Source: Marmoricola sp. OAE513 (lineage in GTDB: Bacteria > Actinomycetota > Actinomycetes > Propionibacteriales > Nocardioidaceae). From it: a DNA stretch of 64,000 nucleotides. Shown here one piece after another: positions 25,233-33,793 of this stretch. Position numbers and translations under genes: made by a program. The stretch is from contig NZ_JBEPOC010000001.1 of the NCBI RefSeq assembly GCF_040546585.1, positions 62,001 through 126,000 on the forward strand, given 5' to 3'. Position 1 is the stretch's first letter; each line of letters starts with the position of its first letter. The notes beneath the pieces are model-generated. The model was not told the DNA's origin. It worked only from the letters and a program-made list of their open reading frames with translations, and did no database searches.

Positions 25233-27858
25233 CCGTGATCGGGAACGGTCCCCCGCTGGCCTCGGTGTAACCCGGGACGGCGGCCAGCAGCAGCGACAGC
25301 ACACCGGACGACTTCGGGGCCACCCTGGCGCTGAACGTGCCCGCGGTCGTGGTCGTCGCCGACCCGAGCAGGCTCCTGGTGGTCGAGCCGCCGGGAACGA
25401 AGAAGAACGAGATCCTCAGCGCCGGGGCCGGCAGCGTGCGCCCGCCGTAGGTCTTCGTCACCGTGCCGGTCAGCGTCGTGGTCCCTCCGAGGCCGATGCT
25501 CGTCGACGACGCCGCCGCCGTGAGCTGGGTCGTCCAGGTGCCGGCCGTCACCGGGCCCACCACAGTCGTGACGGCCGGCTGGCCTGCGGCTCCGGCGTAC
25601 ACCACGGAGAGGACGCCGGAGATCTTGAGCGGGACCGCGACCGAGTACGCGCCGGTCGTCGAGGCGGTCGCGGACCCGATCCGGACGGCCGCCTTCCCGG
25701 GCGCGGTCACCATCACCGCGACGGAACCCTTGATCCCGGTGGTGCTCGAGCCGGCCACCCGGTTCAGCTGCCCCGACACGGTCACCGGGGTGCCGAAGCC
25801 GACGTCGTCCGCGCTGACGGCACCGGTCAGCGTCGTCGCGGGTACGGCCACCTGCGCGGTGCCGATCGAGGTCGACCGAGCGGCGTACGCCGTGCTCCCG
25901 GGGATCTCCGCAGTCAGTGCGCCGCTCGCCACCGGTTTGACGGTCACGGCGTACGTGCCGTCCGCAGTCGTGGTCGCCGTCGCGAGGGTGGTGACCTTGG
26001 TGGTCGTCCCGACCACGGTCTGCCTCACCGGGACCGCCAGGCCGCCGACACCGATCGTCCTCCCCGCCACCACCCGGGTGACGCGACCGGTGACGACGAC
26101 CGGGTCGCCGTAGTACGTCGAGAGCTTGTCCGCAGCAGCAGTGAGCGTCGTCGCACACGTCCCCGGCACGGCGTCGAGCGTCGGCGAGGTGCCGGCCGCG
26201 TAGACGGCGCCCGCCGCCGTGGCAGCCGTGAACGACGTCGTGGTCGTGATGCTCGGGTTGAGGCCGGAGACGCCCAGGACCGAGGAGACGATGTTGCCCA
26301 GCGAGCCGAGGACTCCCCCGCTCTGCTTCTTGAACGACACCGCGAGGCCCTTGACCGGCGAGCCGCTGGCCACGTCGACGACGGTCGCACTGAGACCGAA
26401 CGGTGCACCGGTGCAGACCGAGGCCGTCGGGCCGTCGGCCGAGGACTGGTTGGCCGCTGCGATCGCCAAGGTCACCGGCCTCGCCGACCCGGTGCTGAAC
26501 GTCAGCGGGCTGGACACCGACGTGGTCGCGCCGCTGGAGTCGGTCAGCGTCACCGTGACCGTGGTCGCCGTACTGGCGGTGGCCGCGCAGGTGACCGTCG
26601 ACTGCACGGCTGCCGGCGTCGCGAAGGCGCAGTCGGCGCGCTTGGAGGTCCAGGCGACCTTCGTCAGCGTCCGTCCGGTCGGGAGCTGCGGAGCGACCGA
26701 GACCTGGGTCGCCAGACCCGGCACCGCCGGGTTGTTCACCGAAACGGTCGCGCCGAGGACGGTCGGCGCTCCGGGCGTCCCGCCCCCCGACCCGTTGCCA
26801 CCCCCGATGAGGAACCGCGAGTCCGCGGAGTTCCAGTGGGTGGCCAGGTAGCTGCCGGTCGCCGGGAAGGTCGAGAAGTAGTCGTCGTTGTTGCAGTCGA
26901 AGAAGTACTCCTTCGCCGACGGGCAGATCTGCTTCATGGCGAAGGTGCCACCATCGGCGTAGCACATGGTGTCGGACTCGTCCCAGCAGTGACCGACCTT
27001 GGTGGAGTGCGGCGCGGTGGCCTGCACCCCGCCGAAGGTGTGCATCAGCTCGTGCGCCTCGACCGAGTGCTCCCCCGACCCGTTGCCGAGCCCCCAGCAG
27101 CCGGCGTCGACGCGGGCGTACTGGGCGTAGGAGCCGTTGTTCGGGTTCGACTGGGCGGCTCCGTCGCTGGTGTACATGCTGGCGACACCGCACAGCACGG
27201 TCGCGTCGGTCCACATCAGGTACTTGCGAGCCGGGTTGGTGTAGCCGAGCGCCTGGACAGCCGCGACCGTGGTGCCGAAGCTGCTCATCGAGCCGGCCGG
27301 GACGGTCACGTTGAGCACGTTCGCCACGCAGGTCCCGCCGCTGCCGGCGTCGGTGACGTAGCGGATGTGCCGGACGCCGCCGGTCAGCGCGGCGGAGCGG
27401 TTCACGACGTCGTCGGTACCCGCGGCCCACAACCGGAACGAGGGCAGCAGCGAGGCGAACCGGTTGGTCTTGCTCGCCTCGACGACGTACATCGCCTGCA
27501 CCCGGTACCCGGACTGACCGTCGCCGTCGCACTCCACGGCTGGGCCCGTGGCCGTGGTCGCGACCTCGGTCGGCGTCGGGACGCCGAGGTCGGCCGCCGC
27601 CTCGTACGCCGCCTCGCCGGCTCCCGGGCGTTCCTTCAGGTCCGCGGTGCTCGGGCGCTCGGTGACGTCCACGCCCGGAGGCGCCTCGTCGGAGTGCACG
27701 CAGGCGATCGAGTCACCGATCCGCAGCGCCACCGTCGGTTTCGCGCAGAGCTCCGCCCGAGCGCTGGAGCCGCTCCGGGAGACCACGAGCGGGACGACGA
27801 CGAGCGAGACGAGCACGACCGCGACGAGTCGTCGCTGGGAGCGTCCGGGGTTGAGCAT
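25225..27858 (-). CDS. Secreted putative zinc metalloprotease with Ig-like repeats
   Basis: This 877-residue exported protein has an N-terminal signal anchor (RRLVAVVLVSLVVVPLVVS). Near residue 268 is HELMHTFGG, an HExxH zinc motif, and about 30 residues later GHCWDESDTMCYADGG, which resembles the Met-turn region of metzincin-type proteases. From about residue 370 on, threonine/valine-rich beta domains of bacterial Ig-like type follow, the last three or four with similar openings (TLTGAVS, TLTGTVTKTYGGR). GGAAGGTGA precedes the ATG. It is not homologous to known steroid genes and sits between vapB/DLH and the ltp2 operon. Proteolytic activity is inferred from motifs only. Confidence 0.68.
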   Translation of the reverse strand: MLNPGRSQRRLVAVVLVSLVVVPLVVSRSGSSARAELCAKPTVALRIGDSIACVHSDEAPPGVDVTERPSTADLKERPGAGEAAYEAAADLGVPTPTEVATTATGPAVECDGDGQSGYRVQAMYVVEASKTNRFASLLPSFRLWAAGTDDVVNRSAALTGGVRHIRYVTDAGSGGTCVANVLNVTVPAGSMSSFGTTVAAVQALGYTNPARKYLMWTDATVLCGVASMYTSDGAAQSNPNNGSYAQYARVDAGCWGLGNGSGEHSVEAHELMHTFGGVQATAPHSTKVGHCWDESDTMCYADGGTFAMKQICPSAKEYFFDCNNDDYFSTFPATGSYLATHWNSADSRFLIGGGNGSGGGTPGAPTVLGATVSVNNPAVPGLATQVSVAPQLPTGRTLTKVAWTSKRADCAFATPAAVQSTVTCAATASTATTVTVTLTDSSGATTSVSSPLTFSTGSARPVTLAIAAANQSSADGPTASVCTGAPFGLSATVVDVASGSPVKGLAVSFKKQSGGVLGSLGNIVSSVLGVSGLNPSITTTTSFTAATAAGAVYAAGTSPTLDAVPGTCATTLTAAADKLSTYYGDPVVVTGRVTRVVAGRTIGVGGLAVPVRQTVVGTTTKVTTLATATTTADGTYAVTVKPVASGALTAEIPGSTAYAARSTSIGTAQVAVPATTLTGAVSADDVGFGTPVTVSGQLNRVAGSSTTGIKGSVAVMVTAPGKAAVRIGSATASTTGAYSVAVPLKISGVLSVVYAGAAGQPAVTTVVGPVTAGTWTTQLTAAASSTSIGLGGTTTLTGTVTKTYGGRTLPAPALRISFFFVPGGSTTRSLLGSATTTTAGTFSARVAPKSSGVLSLLLAAVPGYTEASGGPFPITVS

Positions 27859-27943
27859 GGGGCGTCACCTTCCGTGGCAACGAGAAAGCCCTGGAGCGTC
27901 CGTGCTCCGGCTGGATCCGTTCCTATCGGCCGGACGGCCGAGG

Positions 27944-27968
27944 TCCTGAGCGTTCTAGGCGCTCAGGA
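27944..27968. terminator. Hairpin over the ltp2 stop codon (possible terminator)
   Basis: TCCTGAGCG and CGCTCAGGA form 9-bp arms with a seven-base loop that contains the TAG stop of ltp2. No T-run. It would end the leftward side-chain operon. Confidence 0.45.
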
Positions 27969-29124
27969 TCAGACCGCTCGTCGGCACCCCGGTACCGGCC
28001 GTGACGACGACGTTCTGCACGTCCGGGACCGGGTTCACCGAGGTGCCCCGGATCTGCCGGACACCCTCGGCGATGCCGTTCATGCCGTGGATGTACGCCT
28101 CACCGAGCTGACCACCGTGCGTGTTGAGCGGCAGCCGCCCACCGATCTCGATGGCGCCGTCCTTGACGAAGTCCTTGGCCTCGCCCCGGCCGCAGAAGCC
28201 GAGCTCCTCCAGCTGCATCAGCACGTACGGCGTGAAGTGGTCGTACAGCACGGCCGTCTGCACGTCGGCCGGGGTGATCCCCGCCTGTCGCCAGAGCTCG
28301 CGGCCGACCACGCCCATCTCCGGCACGCCGATGTTGTCGCGGTAGTACGAGGTCATCACGTACTGGTCCGGGGCGCTGCCCTGCGCCGCCGCCGTGATGG
28401 TCGCAGGCTTCTGCTTCAGGTCGGCCGCCCGCTCCGGGGTCGTCACCACGATCGCCACCGCGCCGTCGCTCTCCTGGCAGCAGTCGAGCAGGTGCAGCGG
28501 CTCGGCGATCCAGCGCGACGCCTGGTGCTCCTCGATCGTGATCGGCTTGCCGTAGAAGAACGCCTTCGGGTTGTTCGCGGCGTGCCTGCGGTCGGCGACC
28601 GCTACGGCACCGAAGTCGGCCGACGTGGCGCCGTACTCGTGCATGTAGCGGGTCGCCTGCATCGCGACCGTCGCGGCCGGGGTGGACAGACCGTAGGGGT
28701 AGGAGAAGGCGTTGTCGAGGCCGTTGGAGTTCACCTGGGTGGCCGCCCAGCTGGAGACCTGACCGAACCGCATGCCCGAGCGCTCGTTGAAGCCGCGGTA
28801 GCAGACGACCACGTCGGCGACACCGGTCGCGACGGCGAGAGCGGCCTGCTGGACCGTGCCGCAGGCGGCGCCGCCGCCGTAGTTGATCCGGCTGAAGAAG
28901 CGCAGATCCCCCATGCCGAGCTCGCGGGCCACCGCGATCTCCGAGGAGTTGTCCATGGTGAAGGTGACCAGGCCGTCGACGTCGGAGGTCTGCAGGCCGC
29001 AGTCCTCGAGCGCGTCGAGGACTGCCTCGCAGGACAGCTGGAGCTCGGAGCGCCCGGACTCCTTGGAGAACTCGGTCGCGCCGATGCCGGCGATGGCGGA
29101 CTTGCCGCTCAGGGTGCGGGTCAC
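27955..29124 (-). CDS. ltp2: Steroid side-chain aldol-lyase Ltp2 (thiolase fold)
   Basis: This is a 389-residue thiolase-superfamily protein of the SCP2/lipid-transfer type. It has GIGATEFSKESGRSELQLS at the N-terminus, INYGGGAACG at the site where thiolases carry the nucleophile region, LLDCCQESDGA, YDHFTPYVLMQLEELGFCG and NTHGGQLGEAYIHGMNG. Ltp2 with the ChsH2 DUF35 domain performs retro-aldol cleavage of the C22 side-chain CoA ester to release propionyl-CoA and the 17-ketosteroid. The GTG overlaps the chsH1 stop (GTGA). It is last gene of the fused chsE1E2-chsH2-chsH1-ltp2 operon. Confidence 0.92.
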   Translation of the reverse strand: MTRTLSGKSAIAGIGATEFSKESGRSELQLSCEAVLDALEDCGLQTSDVDGLVTFTMDNSSEIAVARELGMGDLRFFSRINYGGGAACGTVQQAALAVATGVADVVVCYRGFNERSGMRFGQVSSWAATQVNSNGLDNAFSYPYGLSTPAATVAMQATRYMHEYGATSADFGAVAVADRRHAANNPKAFFYGKPITIEEHQASRWIAEPLHLLDCCQESDGAVAIVVTTPERAADLKQKPATITAAAQGSAPDQYVMTSYYRDNIGVPEMGVVGRELWRQAGITPADVQTAVLYDHFTPYVLMQLEELGFCGRGEAKDFVKDGAIEIGGRLPLNTHGGQLGEAYIHGMNGIAEGVRQIRGTSVNPVPDVQNVVVTAGTGVPTSGLILSA

Positions 29125-29549
29125 TGCGCAGCTCCGCTCTGCTCGTTGACGACGAGGGTCACCTTGGCGTTGACGTGGTTGCCGAGCGAGACGACGCCGA
29201 CGACGTCGATCGTCACCGTGCCGGCCGGGGCGTCGTCGGCGTTGTCGACGACGGTGCCGCTGAACGCGAGCGTGTCGTACGGGTACGCCGGCGCGCCGAG
29301 CCGCAGCCCGCACGAGGTGATCCGGAAGTTGGGTCCGACGGCCTCGCGAGCCCAGTCGCCGACGTACTTCTGGACGTAGCCGGTGGTCGTCAGGATGTTC
29401 ATGAAGATGTCCTTCGAGCCGTGCCCCTGGGCGAGGTCGCGGTCGTGGTGGACGTCCTGGAAGTCCCGGGTCGCGATCGCGGTGGAGACGATCAGCGTCG
29501 GGGTCAGCGGCAGCTCCCAGGCCGGGAGCGTCGTACCGGTCGCGGCCAT
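29121..29549 (-). CDS. chsH1: MaoC-like hydratase subunit ChsH1
   Basis: This is a 142-residue single hot-dog protein, with STAIATRDFQDVHHDRDLAQ near residue 25 containing the catalytic Asp/His pair of the MaoC family. It pairs with the N-terminal hot-dog of ChsH2 to hydrate 3-oxo-4,17-pregnadiene-20-carboxyl-CoA. The ATG overlaps the chsH2 stop (ATGA). Confidence 0.9.
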   Translation of the reverse strand: MAATGTTLPAWELPLTPTLIVSTAIATRDFQDVHHDRDLAQGHGSKDIFMNILTTTGYVQKYVGDWAREAVGPNFRITSCGLRLGAPAYPYDTLAFSGTVVDNADDAPAGTVTIDVVGVVSLGNHVNAKVTLVVNEQSGAAQ

Positions 29550-30496
29550 CAGCCCACCACCTCCCACTGGGCGAGCGTCAGCTCGTCGTCGATCTTCTCG
29601 AACACCACCTGCACCGGGGCGCCGATGGCGACCTCCTCGCGACGGCCCTGGACCTCGCCGATCATCCGCAGCCCTTCCTCGAGCTCGATCAGCGCCAGCG
29701 TGATCGGCAGCTCCTTGCCCGGCAGCTGCGGGGCGTGGTGCACGAGGTAGGAGAAGACGGTCCCCTTGCCGCTGGCCACGACGTACGCGCGGTCGTGGGC
29801 GTGGCAGGTCGGGCACATCGGGCCGGGCGGGTGCCGCAGCTCGCCGCAGGCGTTGCACTTCTGGATCCTGAGCTCCCCGACGCGGGTGCCCTCCCAGAAG
29901 TAATCGGTGTCCTGGTTCATCTGCGGGCGGATCGTCCGGGACTTGTCGACCTTGGGCGCTCGCTTCGCGGGCCTGAACTTCAGCACCCGGAACAGCATCG
30001 TCGCGACCGCCTCGCGCTCGTCACCCTCGCCCACCCACCAGGTGTTCAGCGTGGAGACGAAGTAGCCCTCGCCGACGCCGGTGACCTTCGGGCCGACGAC
30101 CGACTCGAGCTTGGTGGTGATCGAGACCTTCTCCCCGACGCGGACGTCGCGCAGGTAGGTCTGGTCGCAGTTCGTGCCGAGCACGGACTTGAAGCCGGCC
30201 GCGTCGAAGATCTGCATGGTGCCGTGCAGCGGGTCGTCGGAGGGACGGGTCGGGTCCAGGCCGTACATCGTCCAGACCTGCGCCATCGCGGGCGGCGCGA
30301 TGCCGGCGCCTCCCTCGTTGGCGTACCGGGGGTCGGTCTCGCCGAGCGCCTCGGTCCAGTTGTTGATCATCGGCTGGTTGATCGGGTCGCGCGCCTCGCG
30401 CGGGCTGGTCTCGCCCATCGCGAACATCTTGTCGACCTCGGCCATGATCCGGTCGTGGTCCCACTCGCCGCCCAGGTCGAGCTCGTCGGTGCTCAT
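29549..30496 (-). CDS. chsH2: ChsH2: MaoC hot-dog plus DUF35 (zinc ribbon/OB-fold)
   Basis: This is 315 residues in two parts. Residues 1-180 or so are a MaoC-like hot-dog without the catalytic His/Asp. The C-terminal DUF35 domain has a rubredoxin-type zinc ribbon (CNACGELRHPPGPMCPTC, about residue 212) and an OB fold. In the known enzyme the first part joins ChsH1 as hydratase and the second binds Ltp2 as aldolase, so this subunit links two reactions. The ATG overlaps the dehydrogenase stop (ATGA). Confidence 0.92.
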   Translation of the reverse strand: MSTDELDLGGEWDHDRIMAEVDKMFAMGETSPREARDPINQPMINNWTEALGETDPRYANEGGAGIAPPAMAQVWTMYGLDPTRPSDDPLHGTMQIFDAAGFKSVLGTNCDQTYLRDVRVGEKVSITTKLESVVGPKVTGVGEGYFVSTLNTWWVGEGDEREAVATMLFRVLKFRPAKRAPKVDKSRTIRPQMNQDTDYFWEGTRVGELRIQKCNACGELRHPPGPMCPTCHAHDRAYVVASGKGTVFSYLVHHAPQLPGKELPITLALIELEEGLRMIGEVQGRREEVAIGAPVQVVFEKIDDELTLAQWEVVG

Positions 30497-32700
30497 CGGG
30501 GCACCTTCGGCAGGCCGAGGCCGAACATCGCGATCAGCTCGCGCTGGACCTCGTTGACGCCACCACCGAAGGTGAGCACCAGGTTGCGCTTGGAGGTCGA
30601 GTCCAGGAAGTGCAGCAGGGTCGCCGTCGCGGGGTCGGCCGGGTCGCCGTACGCCGTGACGATCTCCTCGAGGTCGAGGCCGAGGCGCTGGACCTCGTCG
30701 GAGGCGAACACCTTCGAGGCCGACGCGTCGGCCACGGCGGCCTTCGGGTCGTGCCCCCCACCACCGGCGACCTGCCAGTTGAGCAGCTCGTTGACCCGGA
30801 ACGACACCGTGACCCGGGCGAGGATGTCGCGGACCGCGGGGACCTCGAGCAGCGGCGTGCCGTGCGCGTCGGTCTTGTCCTGGGCCCAGGCGATCACCTC
30901 GTCGCGCAGACCCTCGAGGCGACCGGCGGGACCGAGCATGATCCGCTCGTGGTTGAGCTGGGTGGTGATCAGGCGCCAGCCCTCGTTCTCCACGCCGACG
31001 AGCATGTCGGCCGGGACGCGGACGTCGTTGTAGTACGTCGCGTTGACGTGGTGCGAGCCGTCGCAGGTCACGATCGGGGTCCAGGAGTAACCCGGGTCCT
31101 TCGTGTCCACGATCAGGACCGAGATGCCCTTGTGCTTCGGGGCGTCCGGGTCCGTGCGCACCGCGAGCCAGATGTAGTCGGCAGCGTGCCCGCCGGTGGT
31201 CCACATCTTCTGGCCGTTGACGATCCAGTCGCCGTTCGCGTCCTTCTTGGCCGCGCAGCGCAGCGAGGCCAGGTCGGTGCCGGCGTCGGCCTCGGAGTAC
31301 CCGATGGCGAAGTGCACGTCGCCGGCGAGGATCGGCTTGAGGAACATGTCCTTCTGCTTGTCGGTGCCGAACGACTGGAGCGTCGGACCGACCGTCTGCA
31401 GGGTGACCGACGGGAGGTGGATGTCACCGCGGGCAGCCTCGTTCGCGAAGATCTGCTGCTCGATCTCGCCGAGCCCCTTGCCGCCGTACTCGACCGGCCA
31501 GCCGACGCCCATCCAGCCGTCGTCACCCATCTTCTTGATGTTGCGGTGGTAGGCGTCGCCATGACGGTTCTCCATCATGTCGAGCTTGTCCTCGTCGCTG
31601 ACCAGCGTGGAGAAGTAGCTCCGGACCTCGTCCTTGAACGCGCGCTGCGCCTCGGTGAGCTCGAGGTTCTTGCCCTCGGTCTCGGTGACCGGCACCGCGG
31701 CCAGCGTGGCGGCCCGTCCGCCGAGGAGTCGCGCGACGTCCTTGGCGCGGGAGAAGAAGTGGTGCAGCGGGTAGGTCTCGTCGACGCCCATGCCGCCGTG
31801 CAGGTGGTGACAGGTCTGCAGCGCGGCCGGCACCCGGTCGGTGAACCACGCGGCTCCGACGGCCAGGTCGTCAGCCGCCGGGAGGCCCTCGCTGACCCGC
31901 CAGGCGGCGGACTCGGCCGCCAGTGCCGCCATCCGGGCCACGACGAAGACGTCGGCGATCTGCACCGCGACCGCCTGGAACTCGGCCAGCTTGCGCCCGA
32001 ACTGACCGCGTTCCTTGATGTAGCCGGCGGTCAGCTCCAGGGCGCCGGCCATCAGCCCGTCGCCGAGGAGCAGCAGGCCGGCGACCGCGTGCTCCCGGAG
32101 CACCTCCGCAGCGTTGTCCTCCAGGACGGCCACGGCCGGGGCGCCGTCGAAGGTGTATCCGGTCTCGCCCAGGCCTCGGGCCTCGTTAGCCGGGACGGTG
32201 CGCGAGGAGTAGTTGGGTGTCGCCGTGACGCCCGGGCCGGACGGGTCGACCAGGGCCACGCCGGAATCGGTCGAGACGAGCAGCAGCACGCTGCCCTCCA
32301 GACGCGCGACGTCGATCTTGTGGCCGGTGACCTTGCCGTCGCGCAGCGTGGTCGCCGGCGCGGCGGGCAGGGCGTTGCCGGGCTCGTTGAGCGCGGGGGC
32401 CAGGAGCAGCTTGCCGGCGACGATCTCAGGGACGAACCGGGCCTGGACGTCCTCCGCGCCGGCGGCGGACAGGGTCAGCAAGCCGCAGACGAGCGTCTCC
32501 CAGACGGGAAGGTCGAGCGCGCGCTTACCGACCTCGTGCAGGAGGACGCCGACCTCGCCGAGGCCGAGTCCCTCGCCGCTGTGGGCATCGGGAGCAGCCA
32601 GACCGAGCAGTCCCGCCTCGGCGCACGCCTCCCAGCTCGCACCGCCCTTGTCGAGGACGTCTGCCACGACCGAGCGGATCTCTTCGCGTACCTCAGACAC
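30493..32700 (-). CDS. chsE1-chsE2: Fused ChsE1-ChsE2 (FadE28-FadE29) steroid acyl-CoA dehydrogenase
   Basis: This single 735-residue protein contains two acyl-CoA dehydrogenase units. Residues 1-340 match the ChsE1/FadE28 pattern, ending in TCHHLHGGMGVDETYPLHHF and ARLLGG. After a short linker (about 340-350) a complete ChsE2/FadE29-like unit begins (LTEAQRAFKDEVRSYFSTLV), with GYSEADAGTDLASLR and LNHERIML, which holds the expected catalytic Glu. In M. tuberculosis these are two adjacent genes (339 and 387 residues) forming an alpha2beta2 enzyme; here they are one chain in the same order. The GTG has GGGAG upstream, and a perfect KstR operator precedes it. The role is dehydrogenation of the C22 side-chain acyl-CoA. 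Confidence 0.9.
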   Translation of the reverse strand: MSEVREEIRSVVADVLDKGGASWEACAEAGLLGLAAPDAHSGEGLGLGEVGVLLHEVGKRALDLPVWETLVCGLLTLSAAGAEDVQARFVPEIVAGKLLLAPALNEPGNALPAAPATTLRDGKVTGHKIDVARLEGSVLLLVSTDSGVALVDPSGPGVTATPNYSSRTVPANEARGLGETGYTFDGAPAVAVLEDNAAEVLREHAVAGLLLLGDGLMAGALELTAGYIKERGQFGRKLAEFQAVAVQIADVFVVARMAALAAESAAWRVSEGLPAADDLAVGAAWFTDRVPAALQTCHHLHGGMGVDETYPLHHFFSRAKDVARLLGGRAATLAAVPVTETEGKNLELTEAQRAFKDEVRSYFSTLVSDEDKLDMMENRHGDAYHRNIKKMGDDGWMGVGWPVEYGGKGLGEIEQQIFANEAARGDIHLPSVTLQTVGPTLQSFGTDKQKDMFLKPILAGDVHFAIGYSEADAGTDLASLRCAAKKDANGDWIVNGQKMWTTGGHAADYIWLAVRTDPDAPKHKGISVLIVDTKDPGYSWTPIVTCDGSHHVNATYYNDVRVPADMLVGVENEGWRLITTQLNHERIMLGPAGRLEGLRDEVIAWAQDKTDAHGTPLLEVPAVRDILARVTVSFRVNELLNWQVAGGGGHDPKAAVADASASKVFASDEVQRLGLDLEEIVTAYGDPADPATATLLHFLDSTSKRNLVLTFGGGVNEVQRELIAMFGLGLPKVPR

Positions 32701-32741
32701 GCCGCAGCGCTCCCTTCACAGAAACTTCGAAGAACTAAAAC

Positions 32742-32755
32742 TGGAACCTGTTCTA
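32742..32755. promoter_or_regulatory. KstR operator between the side-chain operon and a divergent hydrolase gene
   Basis: TGGAACCTGTTCTA fits TNNAACNNGTTNNA exactly. It lies 42 bases upstream of the fused chsE gene and 64 bases upstream of the plus-strand alpha/beta hydrolase. Toward chsE it is followed by GTTTTAGTTC, a possible -10. Confidence 0.9.
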
Positions 32756-32819
32756 CTCTAGCCTGACAACCACGGATCGAGCACTACTCTTCTCATCACC
32801 CGAATCGAGGAGTTCCCCC

Positions 32820-33758
32820 TTGCTGCTCCCGTCGCTCCCGCCCCTGCCCGCGCTGCCGTCGCTGCCCGACCTGCTGCGCGACCTCGTCGACGTACCGGAC
32901 GTGGTGGTGCCCAAGGGTCGGTGGCTCGACGTGCCCGGACGGGGCCGGACCTGGTTGACCGACATCCCCGGACCGACGCCCGAGGCTCCGGCGGTGATCC
33001 TGCTGCACGCCGTCGGCTGCACCGGCATGCTCACCTGGTTCCCCGTGGTCGAGAAGCTCAGCGCCAAGTACCGGGTGGTGATCTTCGACCAGCGCTGGCA
33101 CGGGCGCGGGATCGTCTCGGAGCACTTCTCGATCCGTGACTGCGCCGACGACGTCGCCGCGATCGCCAACCTCCTGGACCTGGTGCAGCCGATCGTCGCC
33201 GGCTACTCGATGGGATCGATCGTGGCGCAGCGGTGCTGGCGGCAGCACCCGCAGCGCTTCGGCGGGATCGTGCTGGCCGCGACCACCGACCACTTCCGGA
33301 CGACCGGGACCGAACGGGTCTTCCACCAGGCGATGGAGCTCGGCATGGGCGCCTTCAGCACGTTCAGCCGGAGCAAGACGCTCAACGCGGCCGCCAAGGT
33401 CGCCACCGATGCGCTTCTCGAACCCAGCGACACCCACACCTGGGCGCTCGGCGAGTGGCGCAGCACGTCGTCGTGGGCCGTGGCCCAGGCCGTCGCCTCG
33501 CTGGGTCGGCACCATTCGACCCCCTGGCTGCACCAGATCGACATTCCGACGGCCGTGGTGGTGACCACCAAGGACAAGGTGCTCTCCCCCGACCGGCAGC
33601 GCGCCATCGCGGCCACCATCCCGGGCGCCACGGTGCACGTCGCCGAGTGCGGCCACGCCGGCTGCGTGCTGGACTCGAAGGTCTTCACACCTGCGTTCCT
33701 GGAGGCCGTGGACACGACCGCCGGACGCCGCGCGAGCAGGCTGAGGGCGAGCGCCTGA
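32820..33758 (+). CDS. Alpha/beta hydrolase, possible new KstR-regulon member
   Basis: This is a 312-residue alpha/beta hydrolase: oxyanion region LLHAVGCTG, FDQRWHGRG, nucleophile serine in AGYSMGS (about residue 129) and a C-terminal His in AECGHAG. TTG start at 32820 with GAGGAG seven bases upstream. It has no signal peptide. It is divergent from the side-chain operon and shares its 119-bp control region, including the KstR operator. The substrate could be a steroid or acyl ester, but no close characterised relative is recognised. Confidence 0.72.
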   Translation: MLLPSLPPLPALPSLPDLLRDLVDVPDVVVPKGRWLDVPGRGRTWLTDIPGPTPEAPAVILLHAVGCTGMLTWFPVVEKLSAKYRVVIFDQRWHGRGIVSEHFSIRDCADDVAAIANLLDLVQPIVAGYSMGSIVAQRCWRQHPQRFGGIVLAATTDHFRTTGTERVFHQAMELGMGAFSTFSRSKTLNAAAKVATDALLEPSDTHTWALGEWRSTSSWAVAQAVASLGRHHSTPWLHQIDIPTAVVVTTKDKVLSPDRQRAIAATIPGATVHVAECGHAGCVLDSKVFTPAFLEAVDTTAGRRASRLRASA

Positions 33759-33793
33759 GGTTCCCCGGCGCCGGGAACGGGCAGGATGGTCCC

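Noticed and set aside
23014-32700. A horizontally acquired island covering 23.9-27.9 kb
   Set aside because: The vapBC remnant, DLH and protease genes suggest rearrangement, but I see no integrase, tRNA, direct repeats or clear base-composition change at the edges.
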